Origin: Mycolicibacterium sp. P9-22
GTDB taxonomy: Bacteria > Actinomycetota > Actinomycetes > Mycobacteriales > Mycobacteriaceae
Assembly (NCBI RefSeq): GCF_008329585.1
Contig: NZ_NPKP01000011.1
Location: 124,001-188,000 of the forward strand
DNA: 64,000 nt
Direction: 5' to 3'
Positions 17,328 to 26,501 of this stretch are shown one piece after another. Positions within the stretch are counted from its first letter, which is position 1; each line of letters opens with the position of its first letter. Both the position numbers and the translations under genes were made by a program. A model generated the notes under the pieces. That model ran no database searches. It saw only the letters and a list, made by a program, of their open reading frames with translations, and was not told the DNA's origin.

Positions 17328-18644
17328 TCATTTGCCGAACAACTCCGTCACCACGTCATAGACGTGGGTGTTGTGATGCACCCCGGTGAACCGTTCCGCG
17401 AGCGGACCGGCGGCGGTCACCGGCACCATCGTTCCGGTGTGCTCCGGAGTCGTCCAGTCGACCTTGAACTGACGGTCGGTGCCCTTGATGGTGAACGGGC
17501 CGCTGCGCTTGGGCACACCCCCGCCCGGCACCGGCATGTTCTCCGGCGTTTCGGCCCAGTACGGCACCGGGTCGTCGGCGACCTGATCGCTGTTGGGTTC
17601 TGGCTCGCCGTCATCGAGCACGTTCTCGATGGCCATCCCGCCGGTCTCGTGGTCGGCGGTGACAATCAGCAGGACGTCGGGATGATCCTTCTGATACTCG
17701 GTGATCACCTCGACCATGGCGTTCATCGATTCGCCTGCCAGCATCATGTTCTGGGCGTCGTGCTCGTGGCCGTCGGAGTCCAGGTCATCGCTCTCGATGA
17801 CGAGAAAGAAGCCCTTGTCGTTGCGACCCAGGATGTCCAGCGCCTTGGTGACCAGTGTCTGCGGCGCCACGTAGTGGGGGTCGTCCTGGTAGTCATAGCC
17901 TTCGATCTCGGTGGACCGCCGTTTCGCGCTGTCCTGCACCAGAGCCAGTGCCTTAGGCCCGGCCAGCGCGTCGAACGTGTCGCGGTCATAGGCGTAGCCA
18001 TAGCCGAGTTCTCCGGCGCGTTCGACCAGGTTCGACGTGCCTTCGCTGGCATCGTCCTCACCCACATCTGGGATCCGGCCGGCGTCACCCGCTGGATACC
18101 AGTACTTCTCGCCGCCACCGAACAGCACATCGACACCGCGGTCCAGATACCCCTCGGCGATCTCGACCTTGAGGTCCCGGTCGGGAACCGGTGCGCCGAA
18201 CGCCGCGAGCGTGGCGTTGGTGACATCATGGTCGTTCACCAGGCCCGTCGACATGCCGCGTTCCTTGGCGACATCGAGCAGGGTCGGCACCGATTCTCCG
18301 TCCGGGCCCAGACCGGTGGTGCCGTTGGGGACCTTCTTGCCGATGGCCCACGCGGTGGCACCTGCTGCCGAATCGCTGACCGCGTATTCGGGATCGCCGG
18401 GAATCGTGTCCAGCATTCCCGCGAAGGGCAGTGCGTCCATCGGTTGCCGTTCGTCGAGCCCGTAGGAGTGGTACTGGATCGCGGTCCGTTGCTGCGAGCC
18501 CATCCCGTCGCCGCTGAGGATGATGACGCTGGGATTCTGCGGCAGCGCATCGGATTCGGAGGCTGAGTCACTGCAAGCGCTCAGGGTGAGGGCGCCGACG
18601 GCGAAGAGCGACAGCAGTGGGACGGCGCGATGGGTGGCGGGCAT
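17328..18644 (-). CDS. phoA: Alkaline phosphatase, lipoprotein form (PhoA type)
   Basis: A 438-residue alkaline phosphatase. From ATG 18644 (ribosome site AAGG nine bases upstream) there is a signal peptide with lipobox LSAC and Cys24. Metal and active-site marks are SGDGMG (Asp46), nucleophile Ser92 in SDSAAGATAW, HDVTNATLAA, ESDDLDSDGHEHD and TADHETGG. It hydrolyses phosphate monoesters at the cell surface to supply phosphate. A PhoP box was not identified upstream. It is followed nine bases later by the AraC gene on the same strand. Confidence 0.9.
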   Translation of the reverse strand: MPATHRAVPLLSLFAVGALTLSACSDSASESDALPQNPSVIILSGDGMGSQQRTAIQYHSYGLDERQPMDALPFAGMLDTIPGDPEYAVSDSAAGATAWAIGKKVPNGTTGLGPDGESVPTLLDVAKERGMSTGLVNDHDVTNATLAAFGAPVPDRDLKVEIAEGYLDRGVDVLFGGGEKYWYPAGDAGRIPDVGEDDASEGTSNLVERAGELGYGYAYDRDTFDALAGPKALALVQDSAKRRSTEIEGYDYQDDPHYVAPQTLVTKALDILGRNDKGFFLVIESDDLDSDGHEHDAQNMMLAGESMNAMVEVITEYQKDHPDVLLIVTADHETGGMAIENVLDDGEPEPNSDQVADDPVPYWAETPENMPVPGGGVPKRSGPFTIKGTDRQFKVDWTTPEHTGTMVPVTAAGPLAERFTGVHHNTHVYDVVTELFGK

Positions 18645-18710
18645 GCGAGGACCCTTGCAGCGACGCAATGCCGCCGCCACACCGCAGAATGAACGCTGGG
18701 CGAACAGTTC

Positions 18711-19136
18711 TCAGTACACGGATACCGCGTTGGACCGGACCCATTCGTGTTCGGCCTCCGACCCCGCCGGCGGGGGGATGAGACCGTTGATCATCCAGAG
18801 TTCCTCGCTGGTCTCGTCGACGTGGAACTCCCAATGCATTCCCTCGTGCCTGTCGAGGTAGGGCGCCAGGATCGACTTGATCCACCGAGTGGTGCGTTGC
18901 CTGCCCGCGGAATCCACGCTGCTGCGGGCGATGTGTTCGATCACCACCCGCACGCCGACCGGTGTGGGCTCTCCGCCGACGTACAGGTTCACCGGTGTCG
19001 TCTCGTTGAAGACGACGACCACGTAGAACCTCGGCAGCCCGATCTTCTCGTAGTGATCGGTGATGCGCGAGGCGAGCTCGCGCTTCTCGGCATCGGTGAA
19101 GATGCCAGGAGTGTGGTGAATGGTCCAGAGCGGCAT
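18711..19136 (-). CDS. Tautomerase family protein (cis-CaaD/oxalocrotonate-tautomerase-like)
   Basis: A 141-residue protein that starts Met-Pro-Leu-Trp, so removal of Met leaves the catalytic N-terminal proline of the tautomerase superfamily. The N-terminal motif PGIFTDAEKRELASRITDHY and the internal repeat ending WEFHVDETSEELW match the fungal/actinobacterial cis-3-chloroacrylic acid dehalogenase-like group (Tautomerase_3). Whether it tautomerises or dehalogenates cannot be told. It shares the strand with the SDR gene immediately upstream (27 bases apart), which may be in the same operon. Confidence 0.78.
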   Translation of the reverse strand: MPLWTIHHTPGIFTDAEKRELASRITDHYEKIGLPRFYVVVVFNETTPVNLYVGGEPTPVGVRVVIEHIARSSVDSAGRQRTTRWIKSILAPYLDRHEGMHWEFHVDETSEELWMINGLIPPPAGSEAEHEWVRSNAVSVY

Positions 19137-19163
19137 GATGTTCGGTCTCCCTGAGATTCCCGG

Positions 19164-19865
19164 TCAGTGCACCAGATCGAAGACGAGGTCCTCCACGGGT
19201 CCGGACAGTTGGGCCTTCACCGCGACGGAGACCTCGTCCACCAGGACCTCGTGGGCTCCGGCCTCGAGCGCGTCGATCACCGTGGCGGCGACATCACCCG
19301 GAGCGGTCTTGGGAAGCGCGATGTCGGAGACCATCTCGGTGTCGACGAAGCCGACGTGCACGCCGAGCACCTGCGTGCCTTGGGCTCGTAGTTCCAGGCG
19401 CAGGGAGTTCGACAGCGACCAGATGGCGGCCTTGGAGGCGCCATAGGCTCCGCTGCCGCCCACCCAGGACAGCGCGGAGTGCACGTTCACCAGGGCGCCG
19501 CCACCGTTGGCGGCCAGGATCGGCGCCAGTGCGCGGGTGACCCGCAACGGACCGAGGGTGTTGATATCGAACGTCGTGGTGATGTCGTCGAAGGCTCCGG
19601 TCAGCAGTGAACCCGGCAGCAGGATCCCCGCGTTGTTGATGACGATGTCGACGTCGGGGGCGATCGCTGCGAGCGCGCCGACAGATTTCTCGTCCCGCAC
19701 CTCGAGGGCGACGCTGACCACTCTTTCGCGGCTCTCCGAGTACTGCTCGCGTGCAGTTGAATACACCTTCACCGCGCCGCGCGAAAGCACCTCGTCGACC
19801 AGGGCCGAGCCGATACCTCGGCGTCCTCCGGTCACCAGCACCGTCTTGCCGCTGACTGCCACCAT
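19164..19865 (-). CDS. Short-chain dehydrogenase/reductase
   Basis: A 233-residue classical SDR: nucleotide-binding TGGRRGIG near residue 11, NNAG near 81, catalytic Ser in NVHSALS and YGASK near 143. ATG 19865 follows a GGAGGAA ribosome site, so the longer frame to 19937 is rejected. The gene is divergent from an HxlR regulator 85 bases away, which probably represses or activates it, and is followed by the tautomerase gene. Substrate is unknown. Confidence 0.85.
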   Translation of the reverse strand: MVAVSGKTVLVTGGRRGIGSALVDEVLSRGAVKVYSTAREQYSESRERVVSVALEVRDEKSVGALAAIAPDVDIVINNAGILLPGSLLTGAFDDITTTFDINTLGPLRVTRALAPILAANGGGALVNVHSALSWVGGSGAYGASKAAIWSLSNSLRLELRAQGTQVLGVHVGFVDTEMVSDIALPKTAPGDVAATVIDALEAGAHEVLVDEVSVAVKAQLSGPVEDLVFDLVH

Positions 19866-19885
19866 GACTGTTCCTCCATGCTGAA

Positions 19886-19944
19886 TAACGAGTACGTTAC
19901 TTAGATCAAAGCATGGGTAGCTGAGTAACGCAAGCATTAGTTAC
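19886..19944. promoter_or_regulatory. Candidate HxlR operator region between SDR and regulator genes
   Basis: Two inverted repeats lie in the 85-base divergent gap: TAACG (19886-19890)/CGTTA (19895-19899) with a 4-base spacer, and GTAAC (19925-19929)/GTTAC (19940-19944) with a 10-base spacer. Both use the same GTAAC-like half-site. Their place between the two genes fits autoregulation by the HxlR protein. Confidence 0.4.
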
Positions 19945-19950
19945 ACTGGA

Positions 19951-20427
19951 GTGATGGCGATGACATTCGAGCGACGGCTGCAGGACCGCGAGGCCTGGTC
20001 GATCGGTGAGAACTGTTCGGCGGCCAAGGTGCTCGATCTGCTCAGCACCAAAACAGCGTTTCTCGCCGTCCGTGAGTGTTTCTACGGCACAACGCGATTC
20101 GAAGACTTTGTGGAGCGGGTCGGAGCCTCCGCGCCAGCCGTATCGCGTGCACTGAAGCAATTGGAAACCGCCGGCGTGGTCCAGCGGGTGCCCTACCGGG
20201 AACCCGGCCGCCGCGCACGCGACGAATATCACCTCACCCCGGCGGGGGAGGACCTGCTACCGGTCTTCCTGTCGCTGATCCAGTGGGGCGACGCGCATCT
20301 GCAGGACGGCAACCCGCCACTGTCATTCCGCGATCAACGAGGGCGGCGGGTGCAGGTCAGGATCACCGCCGACAGTGATGGCACCGTGGTGCACTCGGAT
20401 GATCTCGAGATCCGCTACAACCGGTGA
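19951..20427 (+). CDS. HxlR family winged-helix transcriptional regulator
   Basis: Up to 158 residues; GTG 19951, ATG 19954 and ATG 19960 are alternative starts. The HxlR domain is clear: WSIGENCSAAKVLDLLSTKTAFLAVRECFYGTTRF, then the winged helix APAVSRALKQLETAGVVQR and EYHLTPAGEDL. HxlR proteins bind as dimers to inverted repeats and often control a divergent oxidoreductase. Here the divergent partner is the SDR gene at 19865. A tail of about 50 residues after the wing is rich in charged residues. The inducer is unknown. Confidence 0.82.
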   Translation: MMAMTFERRLQDREAWSIGENCSAAKVLDLLSTKTAFLAVRECFYGTTRFEDFVERVGASAPAVSRALKQLETAGVVQRVPYREPGRRARDEYHLTPAGEDLLPVFLSLIQWGDAHLQDGNPPLSFRDQRGRRVQVRITADSDGTVVHSDDLEIRYNR

Positions 20428-20443
20428 CGGCGTGATCCGCGGC

Positions 20444-20455
20444 TAAACTGCGCAC
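20444..20455 (+). promoter_or_regulatory. Leaderless -10 element of the HTTM-like gene
   Basis: TAAACT (20444-20449) is six bases upstream of the GTG at 20456, the leaderless pattern seen repeatedly here. It supports the GTG as the true start. Confidence 0.5.
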
Positions 20456-22039
20456 GTGACGCAGGTGACCGGTAAGGACGATCCTGCGCTGAGCCCGTTC
20501 CCGGTGTTCGCCGTGCTGTACACCGTCGCCATCGTCGTGGAACTGGGCGAGCAGTGGATCGATCCGTGGTTCACCGGCGGGTTCGTCCTGGTCGCCGGTG
20601 CCGCGATCGCCACCGGGATGAGCCGGCTGAAGTTCCTGGTGTTGCTGGTCGCCTCGACGACCTATTTTCTGTTGTTCCGTTTCCCGGATGTGGCCAACCA
20701 CGTCAACCTGGTGCTGTGCCTGAACCTGGCGATCATCGCGGTCCTCTCGCATTCACTGGTCCGGCACCGGGATGCACCCGATCACGACTACACCGCGATG
20801 CTGCCGATGCTGCGCATCGGTTTGATCCTGGTGTATGTCATCGCCGGGTTCGACAAGCTCAACTCTGATTTCTTCGATCCCGCGGCCTCGTGCGCGGCGG
20901 GGATGCTGCAATCGATCATCGAGGTCATGCAGACCCGGTTCCTCGGAATGCCGTTGGTGCTGCCGCTCGCCGTCGTGCTGACCTACCTCGGCTATCGGCT
21001 GCTGCGACGGGGAAGATTCGGCACCGCAGGCAATCGGGCATTCACCGTGGCCGTGATCGCTATCGCCGCCGCGGGCGTCGTGGCAGTACTGCTGGTGCTC
21101 CTCACGCCGCGGCCGGGTTCCCTGGCGCCGGTGATCGGTGTCATCGCCGCCGTTTCGGTGATCGGATGGGAACTGGGCGGCGGACTGCTGCTGACCGTTC
21201 CGCGGCTACAGGCTGGCATCCTGGCGTTCTCTCTGACCATGCACGCCGCCCTCGCACTGATCGGATTCGTCGACTTCGGCGCGCTGGCCGTCGCCCTGCT
21301 GTTCACCTTCGTCCCAGCGAGCCACCTGCAGCTGCTGACCGCCGGCCGCGGACCGGCAGCGCCTCGGGTGCGCGCCTACACCGCAATCTGCTTCGGGATC
21401 GCACTGGTGTGCGGGTGGAGCGCACACGTGCACCGCATACTCGAGCTGACCCTGCTCACCGGTCTGGCATTCAACGCTGCCGTCGTCATCGCGATCTGGC
21501 CGCTGCTGGCGGCACTGTTCTCGGCCGGTCGGGGGCCACGCTGGGCGGGGGTGTGCGTGCTGGACAAGCGGATGCCGGCGCCGTGCTACGTCTTCGCGAC
21601 CGTGTTGGTCCTCATCGGTCTGACGCCGTATCTGGGCCTGCGCACCGCGGGCAACTTCTCCATGTTCAGCAATCTGCGCACCGAGGGGGAGTCGTCCAAC
21701 CACCTTCTGCTGGGCAGCAATCCGATCAAGGTGTGGGGCTACCAGGAAGACGTGGTCTGGATCCTCGAGATCGACGATCGCTACGGGGATGTCATCTATC
21801 ACTACGACGGTTCGCCGCGCGGCTACGCGCTGCCGGTCGTGGAATTCCGCAAGTGGATCCACGCGTGGGGCCAGGCCGGTTATCGGGTGCCGATGACGTA
21901 CGCCTATGACGGGTACCGCCACACCACCGAGGATATCGTCACCGATCCGGCCTGGCGCACCGCCGATCTGAGCCCGGAGATGTATTTGTTGGACTTCCGC
22001 TACATCCAGCCTGGGCAACCCAATTACTGCCGGTGGTGA
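20456..22039 (+). CDS. Polytopic membrane protein with HTTM-like region
   Basis: A 527-residue protein with roughly twelve hydrophobic segments through residue ~400 and a soluble C-terminal tail. The motif YVIAGFDKLNSDFFDPAASCA near residue 130 resembles the HTTM (horizontally transferred transmembrane, gamma-carboxylase-like) family core (AGxxKLNxDF). The tail holds WGYQEDVVWILEIDD and RYIQPGQPNYCRW, which I do not recognise. Such proteins are of unknown biochemistry in actinobacteria. It stands alone with a leaderless promoter and is convergent with a universal stress protein gene. Confidence 0.6.
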   Translation: MTQVTGKDDPALSPFPVFAVLYTVAIVVELGEQWIDPWFTGGFVLVAGAAIATGMSRLKFLVLLVASTTYFLLFRFPDVANHVNLVLCLNLAIIAVLSHSLVRHRDAPDHDYTAMLPMLRIGLILVYVIAGFDKLNSDFFDPAASCAAGMLQSIIEVMQTRFLGMPLVLPLAVVLTYLGYRLLRRGRFGTAGNRAFTVAVIAIAAAGVVAVLLVLLTPRPGSLAPVIGVIAAVSVIGWELGGGLLLTVPRLQAGILAFSLTMHAALALIGFVDFGALAVALLFTFVPASHLQLLTAGRGPAAPRVRAYTAICFGIALVCGWSAHVHRILELTLLTGLAFNAAVVIAIWPLLAALFSAGRGPRWAGVCVLDKRMPAPCYVFATVLVLIGLTPYLGLRTAGNFSMFSNLRTEGESSNHLLLGSNPIKVWGYQEDVVWILEIDDRYGDVIYHYDGSPRGYALPVVEFRKWIHAWGQAGYRVPMTYAYDGYRHTTEDIVTDPAWRTADLSPEMYLLDFRYIQPGQPNYCRW

Positions 22040-22046
22040 ACATCCA

Positions 22047-22922
22047 CTAGGTGTTGCGCACGACCATCACCGCGGCGTGCGAGAGCTGAGCGACGGTCGA
22101 GGCGACCGAGCCCAGCAGCAGACCTGCGAAGCCACCGCGCCCACGGCTTCCGACGACGACCAATTGTGCGGTCTGCGACTCCTCGACCAGCCAGTGCGCG
22201 GGACGGTCCCGCACCAGCCGGCGCCGGACCTGCACATCGGGAAATTGCTCCTGCCATCCGCGAAGCCGTGCGGCCAGCGCCGCCTCGGCCTCTTCTTCGT
22301 ACACCCGCCAGTCGAGGGCGAACATCGGAACCGCTCCGATATCGCTCCAGGCGTGTACGGCCACCAGATCCACCCCACGTAGTGCGGCTTCCTCGAAGGC
22401 GAGCCGGGTGGCGGCCTCCGAGGAGGGCGAACCGTCCACGCCGAGCACCACCGGCGCCGCCGAGTCGGCGACGTCGTCCTGATGGATCACGGCGACCGGG
22501 CTGTGCGCGTGGTGCAACAGCCCGGCGGCGACCGATCCCAGCGGGAGTCGCTTGTGGCCGCCGGTGCCGCGGTTGCCGACCACGAGCATCAGCGCCGAGC
22601 GTGACGCTTCGGCGAGGGTTCCCACCACCGGGGACGGTCGCGACTCGGTACGCAACACCACCGAGCTGGGATCCTCGAGTGCGGAATCGAAAACCCGCTT
22701 CGCATCGTCGAGCACCTTGACCGATGAATCCTCTTGCAGATCAGCAATACTCGACTCGACGGCGGTCGAGGACCAGGTGGCCATCAGGGGCGCGATGACG
22801 TGGAGCAATGTCACGTGTACCTTGCGGCGCTGCCCCTCCCTGGCGGCCCAGGCAACCGCGGCATCCGAACCGGGTGAGCCGTCGACTGCGACCAGGATTC
22901 CGTTCTCGGCTGACGTTGACAT
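22047..22922 (-). CDS. Universal stress protein, tandem UspA domains
   Basis: A 291-residue protein of two UspA domains (residues ~8-145 and ~155-290). Each domain opens with an ATP-type strand (ILVAVDGSPGSDAA; VVLGVDGSPSSEAA) and closes with a nucleotide loop (GNRGTGGHKRLPLGS; GSRGRGGFAGLLLGS), so both halves probably bind ATP. Tandem Usps are abundant in mycobacteria and many are hypoxia-induced. The start ATG has a GAGGAG ribosome site. It is divergent from a second tandem Usp gene 242 bases away. Confidence 0.88.
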   Translation of the reverse strand: MSTSAENGILVAVDGSPGSDAAVAWAAREGQRRKVHVTLLHVIAPLMATWSSTAVESSIADLQEDSSVKVLDDAKRVFDSALEDPSSVVLRTESRPSPVVGTLAEASRSALMLVVGNRGTGGHKRLPLGSVAAGLLHHAHSPVAVIHQDDVADSAAPVVLGVDGSPSSEAATRLAFEEAALRGVDLVAVHAWSDIGAVPMFALDWRVYEEEAEAALAARLRGWQEQFPDVQVRRRLVRDRPAHWLVEESQTAQLVVVGSRGRGGFAGLLLGSVASTVAQLSHAAVMVVRNT

Positions 22923-23072
22923 GCGCTGCTCCTCATTGGCGTTCGCCGTCGAACTGGTCGCGCCGGCCGCTCGCCGGCAGGGTCCGAAGGCCCACGATCT
23001 CGACTGTAACCGAGCCGCCGAACACGCCTGGTCGTGTTCGGGAGATCATCTGTGCCCCATGAACTATGGCGG

Positions 23073-23098
23073 GGAACCGACCACCGTGGCACGGTTCC
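23073..23098 (+). promoter_or_regulatory. Inverted repeat upstream of the second Usp gene
   Basis: GGAACCG (23073-23079) and CGGTTCC (23092-23098) form a perfect 7-bp inverted repeat with a 12-base spacer, which itself contains CCACCGTGG. It lies 66 bases upstream of the ATG at 23165. It also reads GGAAC-N16-GTT, loosely like an extracytoplasmic sigma factor promoter, though the spacing is shorter than usual for SigH-type sites. Confidence 0.4.
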
Positions 23099-23164
23099 AC
23101 CCGAATCGGCGGCTCGAACACCCCACCGGCCGACGCCGAGCTCGGTATGCGGCAGGATGGGCAG

Positions 23165-24049
23165 ATGACCGATATTGCACAGCCCATCGTCGTCGGCGTC
23201 GACGGTTCGACCAGCGCGGTGGGTGCGGCGACATGGGCAGCAGGGGTGGCCGCGCGGTTGGGTGCGCCCCTGCACATCGTGTACGCCACGCCCTACCTCG
23301 GACACAATTTCACCGATGCGGCGGCAGCGGTCCGGGCGGCTGCCATCACCGGCCAGCATGAGGCTGCGGCCTCGATCCTGGACACCGCAGCCGATGCGGT
23401 GCGGCGCGCCGAACCCGATCTGAGTATCACCACGAGCGCGCCGCCCGAATCCGCAGACGAGGCATTGGAAACCCTGAGTTCCCAGGCACGGATGATCGTG
23501 CTGGGTTCACAGGACGTATCGGCGACCTCCGCGCTGCTGATCGGGTCGCTGACGCTGAAGACGATCAGCCGGGCGGCCTGTCCGGTCATCGCCTGGCGGG
23601 GCGACATCCTGACCCCGACGACGCAACCCATCGTTGTCGGGGTGGACGGTCACAACAGCGATACCGCACTCGAGCTGGCGTTCGAACTTGCCGCAGCACT
23701 GCGCGTCCCGTTGTGGGCGGTGCGTTCCTCCTCCTCCCGCCGGGGTCCCGGCAATGTCACGATCCCGTTCCTGATCGACTGGGAGGCACTGGAGGCCATG
23801 GAATGGAGATCACTGAGCGCCACCGTCGGCCCCTGGGCGCAACGCCATCCGGATGTGGACATCAGTTTCTTCGTCGAGCACGACAAACCGAGCCAGGCGC
23901 TGCTTCAGCGCCTCGACGGTGCCCAACTCGTCATCGTCGGAACTCGCGGGCACGGGGCGCTGGCCGGTGCGCTGATCGGATCGACCAGCCTCAATCTGCT
24001 GCACCATTCGCCGCTGCCGGTCGGCGTCTGCCGGCCCGCCGCGGATTAG
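23165..24049 (+). CDS. Universal stress protein, tandem UspA domains (second copy)
   Basis: A 294-residue tandem Usp. Domain 1 has VVGVDGSTSAVGA and a changed nucleotide loop GSQDVSATSALLIGS; domain 2 has VVGVDGHNSDTAL and GTRGHGALAGALIGS. Domain 1 therefore departs from the G-x2-G-x9-G pattern while domain 2 keeps it, so only the second half may bind ATP. ATG 23165 is chosen because the frame upstream to 23066 runs through the promoter hairpin. It is divergent from the other Usp gene and its end overlaps the convergent MFS gene by four bases. Confidence 0.87.
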   Translation: MTDIAQPIVVGVDGSTSAVGAATWAAGVAARLGAPLHIVYATPYLGHNFTDAAAAVRAAAITGQHEAAASILDTAADAVRRAEPDLSITTSAPPESADEALETLSSQARMIVLGSQDVSATSALLIGSLTLKTISRAACPVIAWRGDILTPTTQPIVVGVDGHNSDTALELAFELAAALRVPLWAVRSSSSRRGPGNVTIPFLIDWEALEAMEWRSLSATVGPWAQRHPDVDISFFVEHDKPSQALLQRLDGAQLVIVGTRGHGALAGALIGSTSLNLLHHSPLPVGVCRPAAD

Positions 24050-25287
24050 TACGGCTGCGTCTGTTCGTCCACTTCGGCCGTCTGGGCGGTCTCGGCAACA
24101 GCCGACTGGCTGCCCAAGAGAAGGAACAAGGCACCACCGGCGAACGCGGCCACACCGGTGAACACCAGGAATCCGTTGAAGCTCTCGCTCATCTGCAGTG
24201 TCCTGCTGAGGATGAAGGCGCCGAGAGCCGAGGAGACCCCGATGGCCGCGGACAGCAGGCTCAGCACCGTGCTGTACAGGGTCAGATCGAAACGCCGCGC
24301 CACCAGATAGGCGATGACATCGCCTTCGGCGCCCCAGGCCGCCCCCAGGCAGCCGACCGCGACGACCAGCACCGTGAAGCTGTCCCACGACGAGGCGATG
24401 AGCAGGCATCCCAGGCCGGGCAGTGCCATCGCGACCGCCGCCACCAGTTGTGCCGGAAAGCGGTCCAGCGCAATGCCACACGCGAATCGGCCGACGATCA
24501 CGGCGGTGGCGAAGATCGAGATGAGCAACGAGACCTCGCTTCCGGCGCCGAGTGAATCGCCGAGCACGACGCCGAGCTGGGTGGTGGTGACCGTGTGGTA
24601 CAGGTTGCACAGCAGCACCCCGGCCAACAGGATCCAGAACACCCGGGTGCGACCGATGACGCGGTAGTCGTTGCCGGTCCTGCCCTCTCGACGGGTTCGT
24701 CGGGCGTCGGCCCCGCCGGCCGGGATCAGCAACAACGCCAGACCGCCGACCACGGCGATCGTCACGGCGATCACCAGGCAGCCCACCCGCCACCCGTAGG
24801 CACGGTTGATGACCTCGAGCGCCGGTGCGCCGAGGGCGCCCAGCAGCGGTGGTCCGGAGATCGCGATGGCCAGCGCCAGGCCGCGGGCCTTGTCGAAACA
24901 GGTTGCCACGATACGGCTGTAGATGGCGGGGGTGGTGGTGACACCCAGCCCGATCAGTGCCACGTTGATCGCGAAATACTGCCAGATGGGCCCGGACATC
25001 AGCGCATAGCCGGCCCAGCACAGCGGCAAACCGATGACGCCGATGACCGCGATACGCCGGACACCGAACAAATCGGTGAGGCGGCCGTAGATGGGCAGGA
25101 ACACGAATGTGAGCAGCGTGATGACACCGGTCAGCACGAAATCCGAACGATTCCAGCCGAATTCCTCCAGGAACTGCGGCGCCATGGCGGCGTTGGTGTA
25201 CGCACTCAGGCTCAGACCGGCGCTCAGGCCTGCCGTTGCCGCGGCCAATGGCTGCCAGTTGGTCCGAAGCTCGCCGAGGTAGCTCAT
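24046..25287 (-). CDS. Major facilitator superfamily transporter
   Basis: About 413 residues (ATG 25287; GTG 25296 would add three). Twelve hydrophobic segments, with the loop 2-3 MFS motif GRLTDLFGVRRIAVIG near residue 69. The pattern resembles oxalate/formate or monocarboxylate-type MFS carriers. The C terminus (ETAQTAEVDEQTQPY) is acidic and cytosolic. It ends four bases inside the convergent Usp gene. It lies downstream of a DapB-like dehydrogenase gene on the same strand, 33 bases away, so the carrier may import that enzyme's substrate. Confidence 0.82.
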   Translation of the reverse strand: MSYLGELRTNWQPLAAATAGLSAGLSLSAYTNAAMAPQFLEEFGWNRSDFVLTGVITLLTFVFLPIYGRLTDLFGVRRIAVIGVIGLPLCWAGYALMSGPIWQYFAINVALIGLGVTTTPAIYSRIVATCFDKARGLALAIAISGPPLLGALGAPALEVINRAYGWRVGCLVIAVTIAVVGGLALLLIPAGGADARRTRREGRTGNDYRVIGRTRVFWILLAGVLLCNLYHTVTTTQLGVVLGDSLGAGSEVSLLISIFATAVIVGRFACGIALDRFPAQLVAAVAMALPGLGCLLIASSWDSFTVLVVAVGCLGAAWGAEGDVIAYLVARRFDLTLYSTVLSLLSAAIGVSSALGAFILSRTLQMSESFNGFLVFTGVAAFAGGALFLLLGSQSAVAETAQTAEVDEQTQPY

Positions 25288-25329
25288 GGCGCTCACGTTA
25301 CGTGTCGCACCAAAAGTGTAATCGGCGGG

Positions 25330-26403
25330 TCAGTGCCCGAAACCGGTGTGACTGGTGATCAGCGGCAGGTCGCAGGTGCCGGCGAAACCCGGCGGAGCCT
25401 GGATCACGGCGGCGACGGCGTTGAGCACCTGCATCGCGGTGGCGATGTTGGCGGCCTGAGCATGCTCGGCGATGGTGGCCGGGCGGCTGAAGCTGGCCAG
25501 CGCCAGGAAATGGGTCCGCATGGACGGATCGCCCTCAATGGTCAGCGTCCAGCCGTGCTCGGGGCGTGGCCAGTGCTCGGGGTATTCATTGCCGACCGTC
25601 CACAGCGTCTCGATCTCGACCTTCGCCTCACCACGTCGACGCCCCACCCAGTTCCACCGCTGGCCGGCTGTGCTGCCCGCGCGGAGCAACCTGTCGAACA
25701 CCTGGTGATCCCGCTGGGCCGCAATGGGCTCGATGCTGACCGTCACCTCGTCGATCCCGGCATGCAGCGCGTCCGCCAGCAGCCACACCTGTTCGACGAA
25801 CATCGAGTTCATCTCCGACAGGAAGCCGCCGCGTTCCACCGTGATGCTCTCCAACGGCTCGCCGAAGGCCATGTTGCCGAACGAGATGTCGGTGCTGTCG
25901 TACAGCGTCATATCGGCGCGTTCCTGCAAGGTGACCTTCTCGATGGTGCGGCTCATACCGGACAGTGCGAGCGGCAGGGCACCGGAGAGATTGCCCGGGT
26001 TGATCCCGTTGGAGTGCAAGGTGGTGCCGCCTTGGCGGCAGGCGCTGTCGATGCGATCGCGGTCCGCGGGTGACAGGCGATGCGGGTAGAACAGGAAGAC
26101 GGTGGTGACGACGTTCTTACCGCCGTTCAGCAGTCGGCACACTTCATCCAGATCTCCGATGCGCGGCGTGTAGATGACGCAGTCCGCATCGAGCGCGATG
26201 AGCGTGTCGGCGTCGGAGGTCGCGGCAACGCCGAGCCGGGGCCGGCCCACCAGTTCACCCAAATCGGCGCCGTTCTTCTCCGCGGAATACACTTTGGCGC
26301 CGACCAATTGGAGATCGTGCCGGTGATCGATGATGGCGGTGACCATCTCCGCACCGATCGACCCCACACCCCACACGATCACCCGGTAACGCTGTTCGGT
26401 CAT
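25330..26403 (-). CDS. DapB-like NAD(P)-binding oxidoreductase (dihydrodipicolinate-reductase-type), copy 1
   Basis: A 357-residue protein with an N-terminal Rossmann motif VWGVGSIGAEMV near residue 9 and the family block FYPHRLSPADRDRIDSACRQGGTTLHSNGINPG. It belongs to the mycobacterial dihydrodipicolinate-reductase-like/NAD(P)H amine-dehydrogenase-like group, whose reactions are mostly undefined. It is divergent from a paralogue at 26502 and probably co-transcribed with the MFS carrier. Similar pairs next to carriers suggest catabolism of a steroid- or amine-like compound; this is inference. Confidence 0.75.
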   Translation of the reverse strand: MTEQRYRVIVWGVGSIGAEMVTAIIDHRHDLQLVGAKVYSAEKNGADLGELVGRPRLGVAATSDADTLIALDADCVIYTPRIGDLDEVCRLLNGGKNVVTTVFLFYPHRLSPADRDRIDSACRQGGTTLHSNGINPGNLSGALPLALSGMSRTIEKVTLQERADMTLYDSTDISFGNMAFGEPLESITVERGGFLSEMNSMFVEQVWLLADALHAGIDEVTVSIEPIAAQRDHQVFDRLLRAGSTAGQRWNWVGRRRGEAKVEIETLWTVGNEYPEHWPRPEHGWTLTIEGDPSMRTHFLALASFSRPATIAEHAQAANIATAMQVLNAVAAVIQAPPGFAGTCDLPLITSHTGFGH

Positions 26404-26501
26404 ATCTGTCGGTTCGATTCTGATAGCGCCTCGCCACTCATGTCGTCATAGGTACTGTAAGCACTTCGGTTGATATTCGGGCAGCTTTCGAGGAGCCAAG
26501 C

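Noticed and set aside
16869..18566. A 565-codon open frame on the plus strand
   Set aside because: It is antisense to the AraC and alkaline phosphatase genes, has no family motifs and is the kind of long frame expected from high-GC third positions.
22980..22994. GGGTCCGAAGGCCCA resembling a DosR box between the Usp genes
   Set aside because: It matches the GGGACTTNNGNCCCT consensus only at the GGG and CCC ends and a few inner bases; four key bases are wrong.
26409..26418. GGTTCGATTC resembling a tRNA T arm
   Set aside because: Flanking bases do not pair into a stem, and no acceptor or anticodon arms were found.
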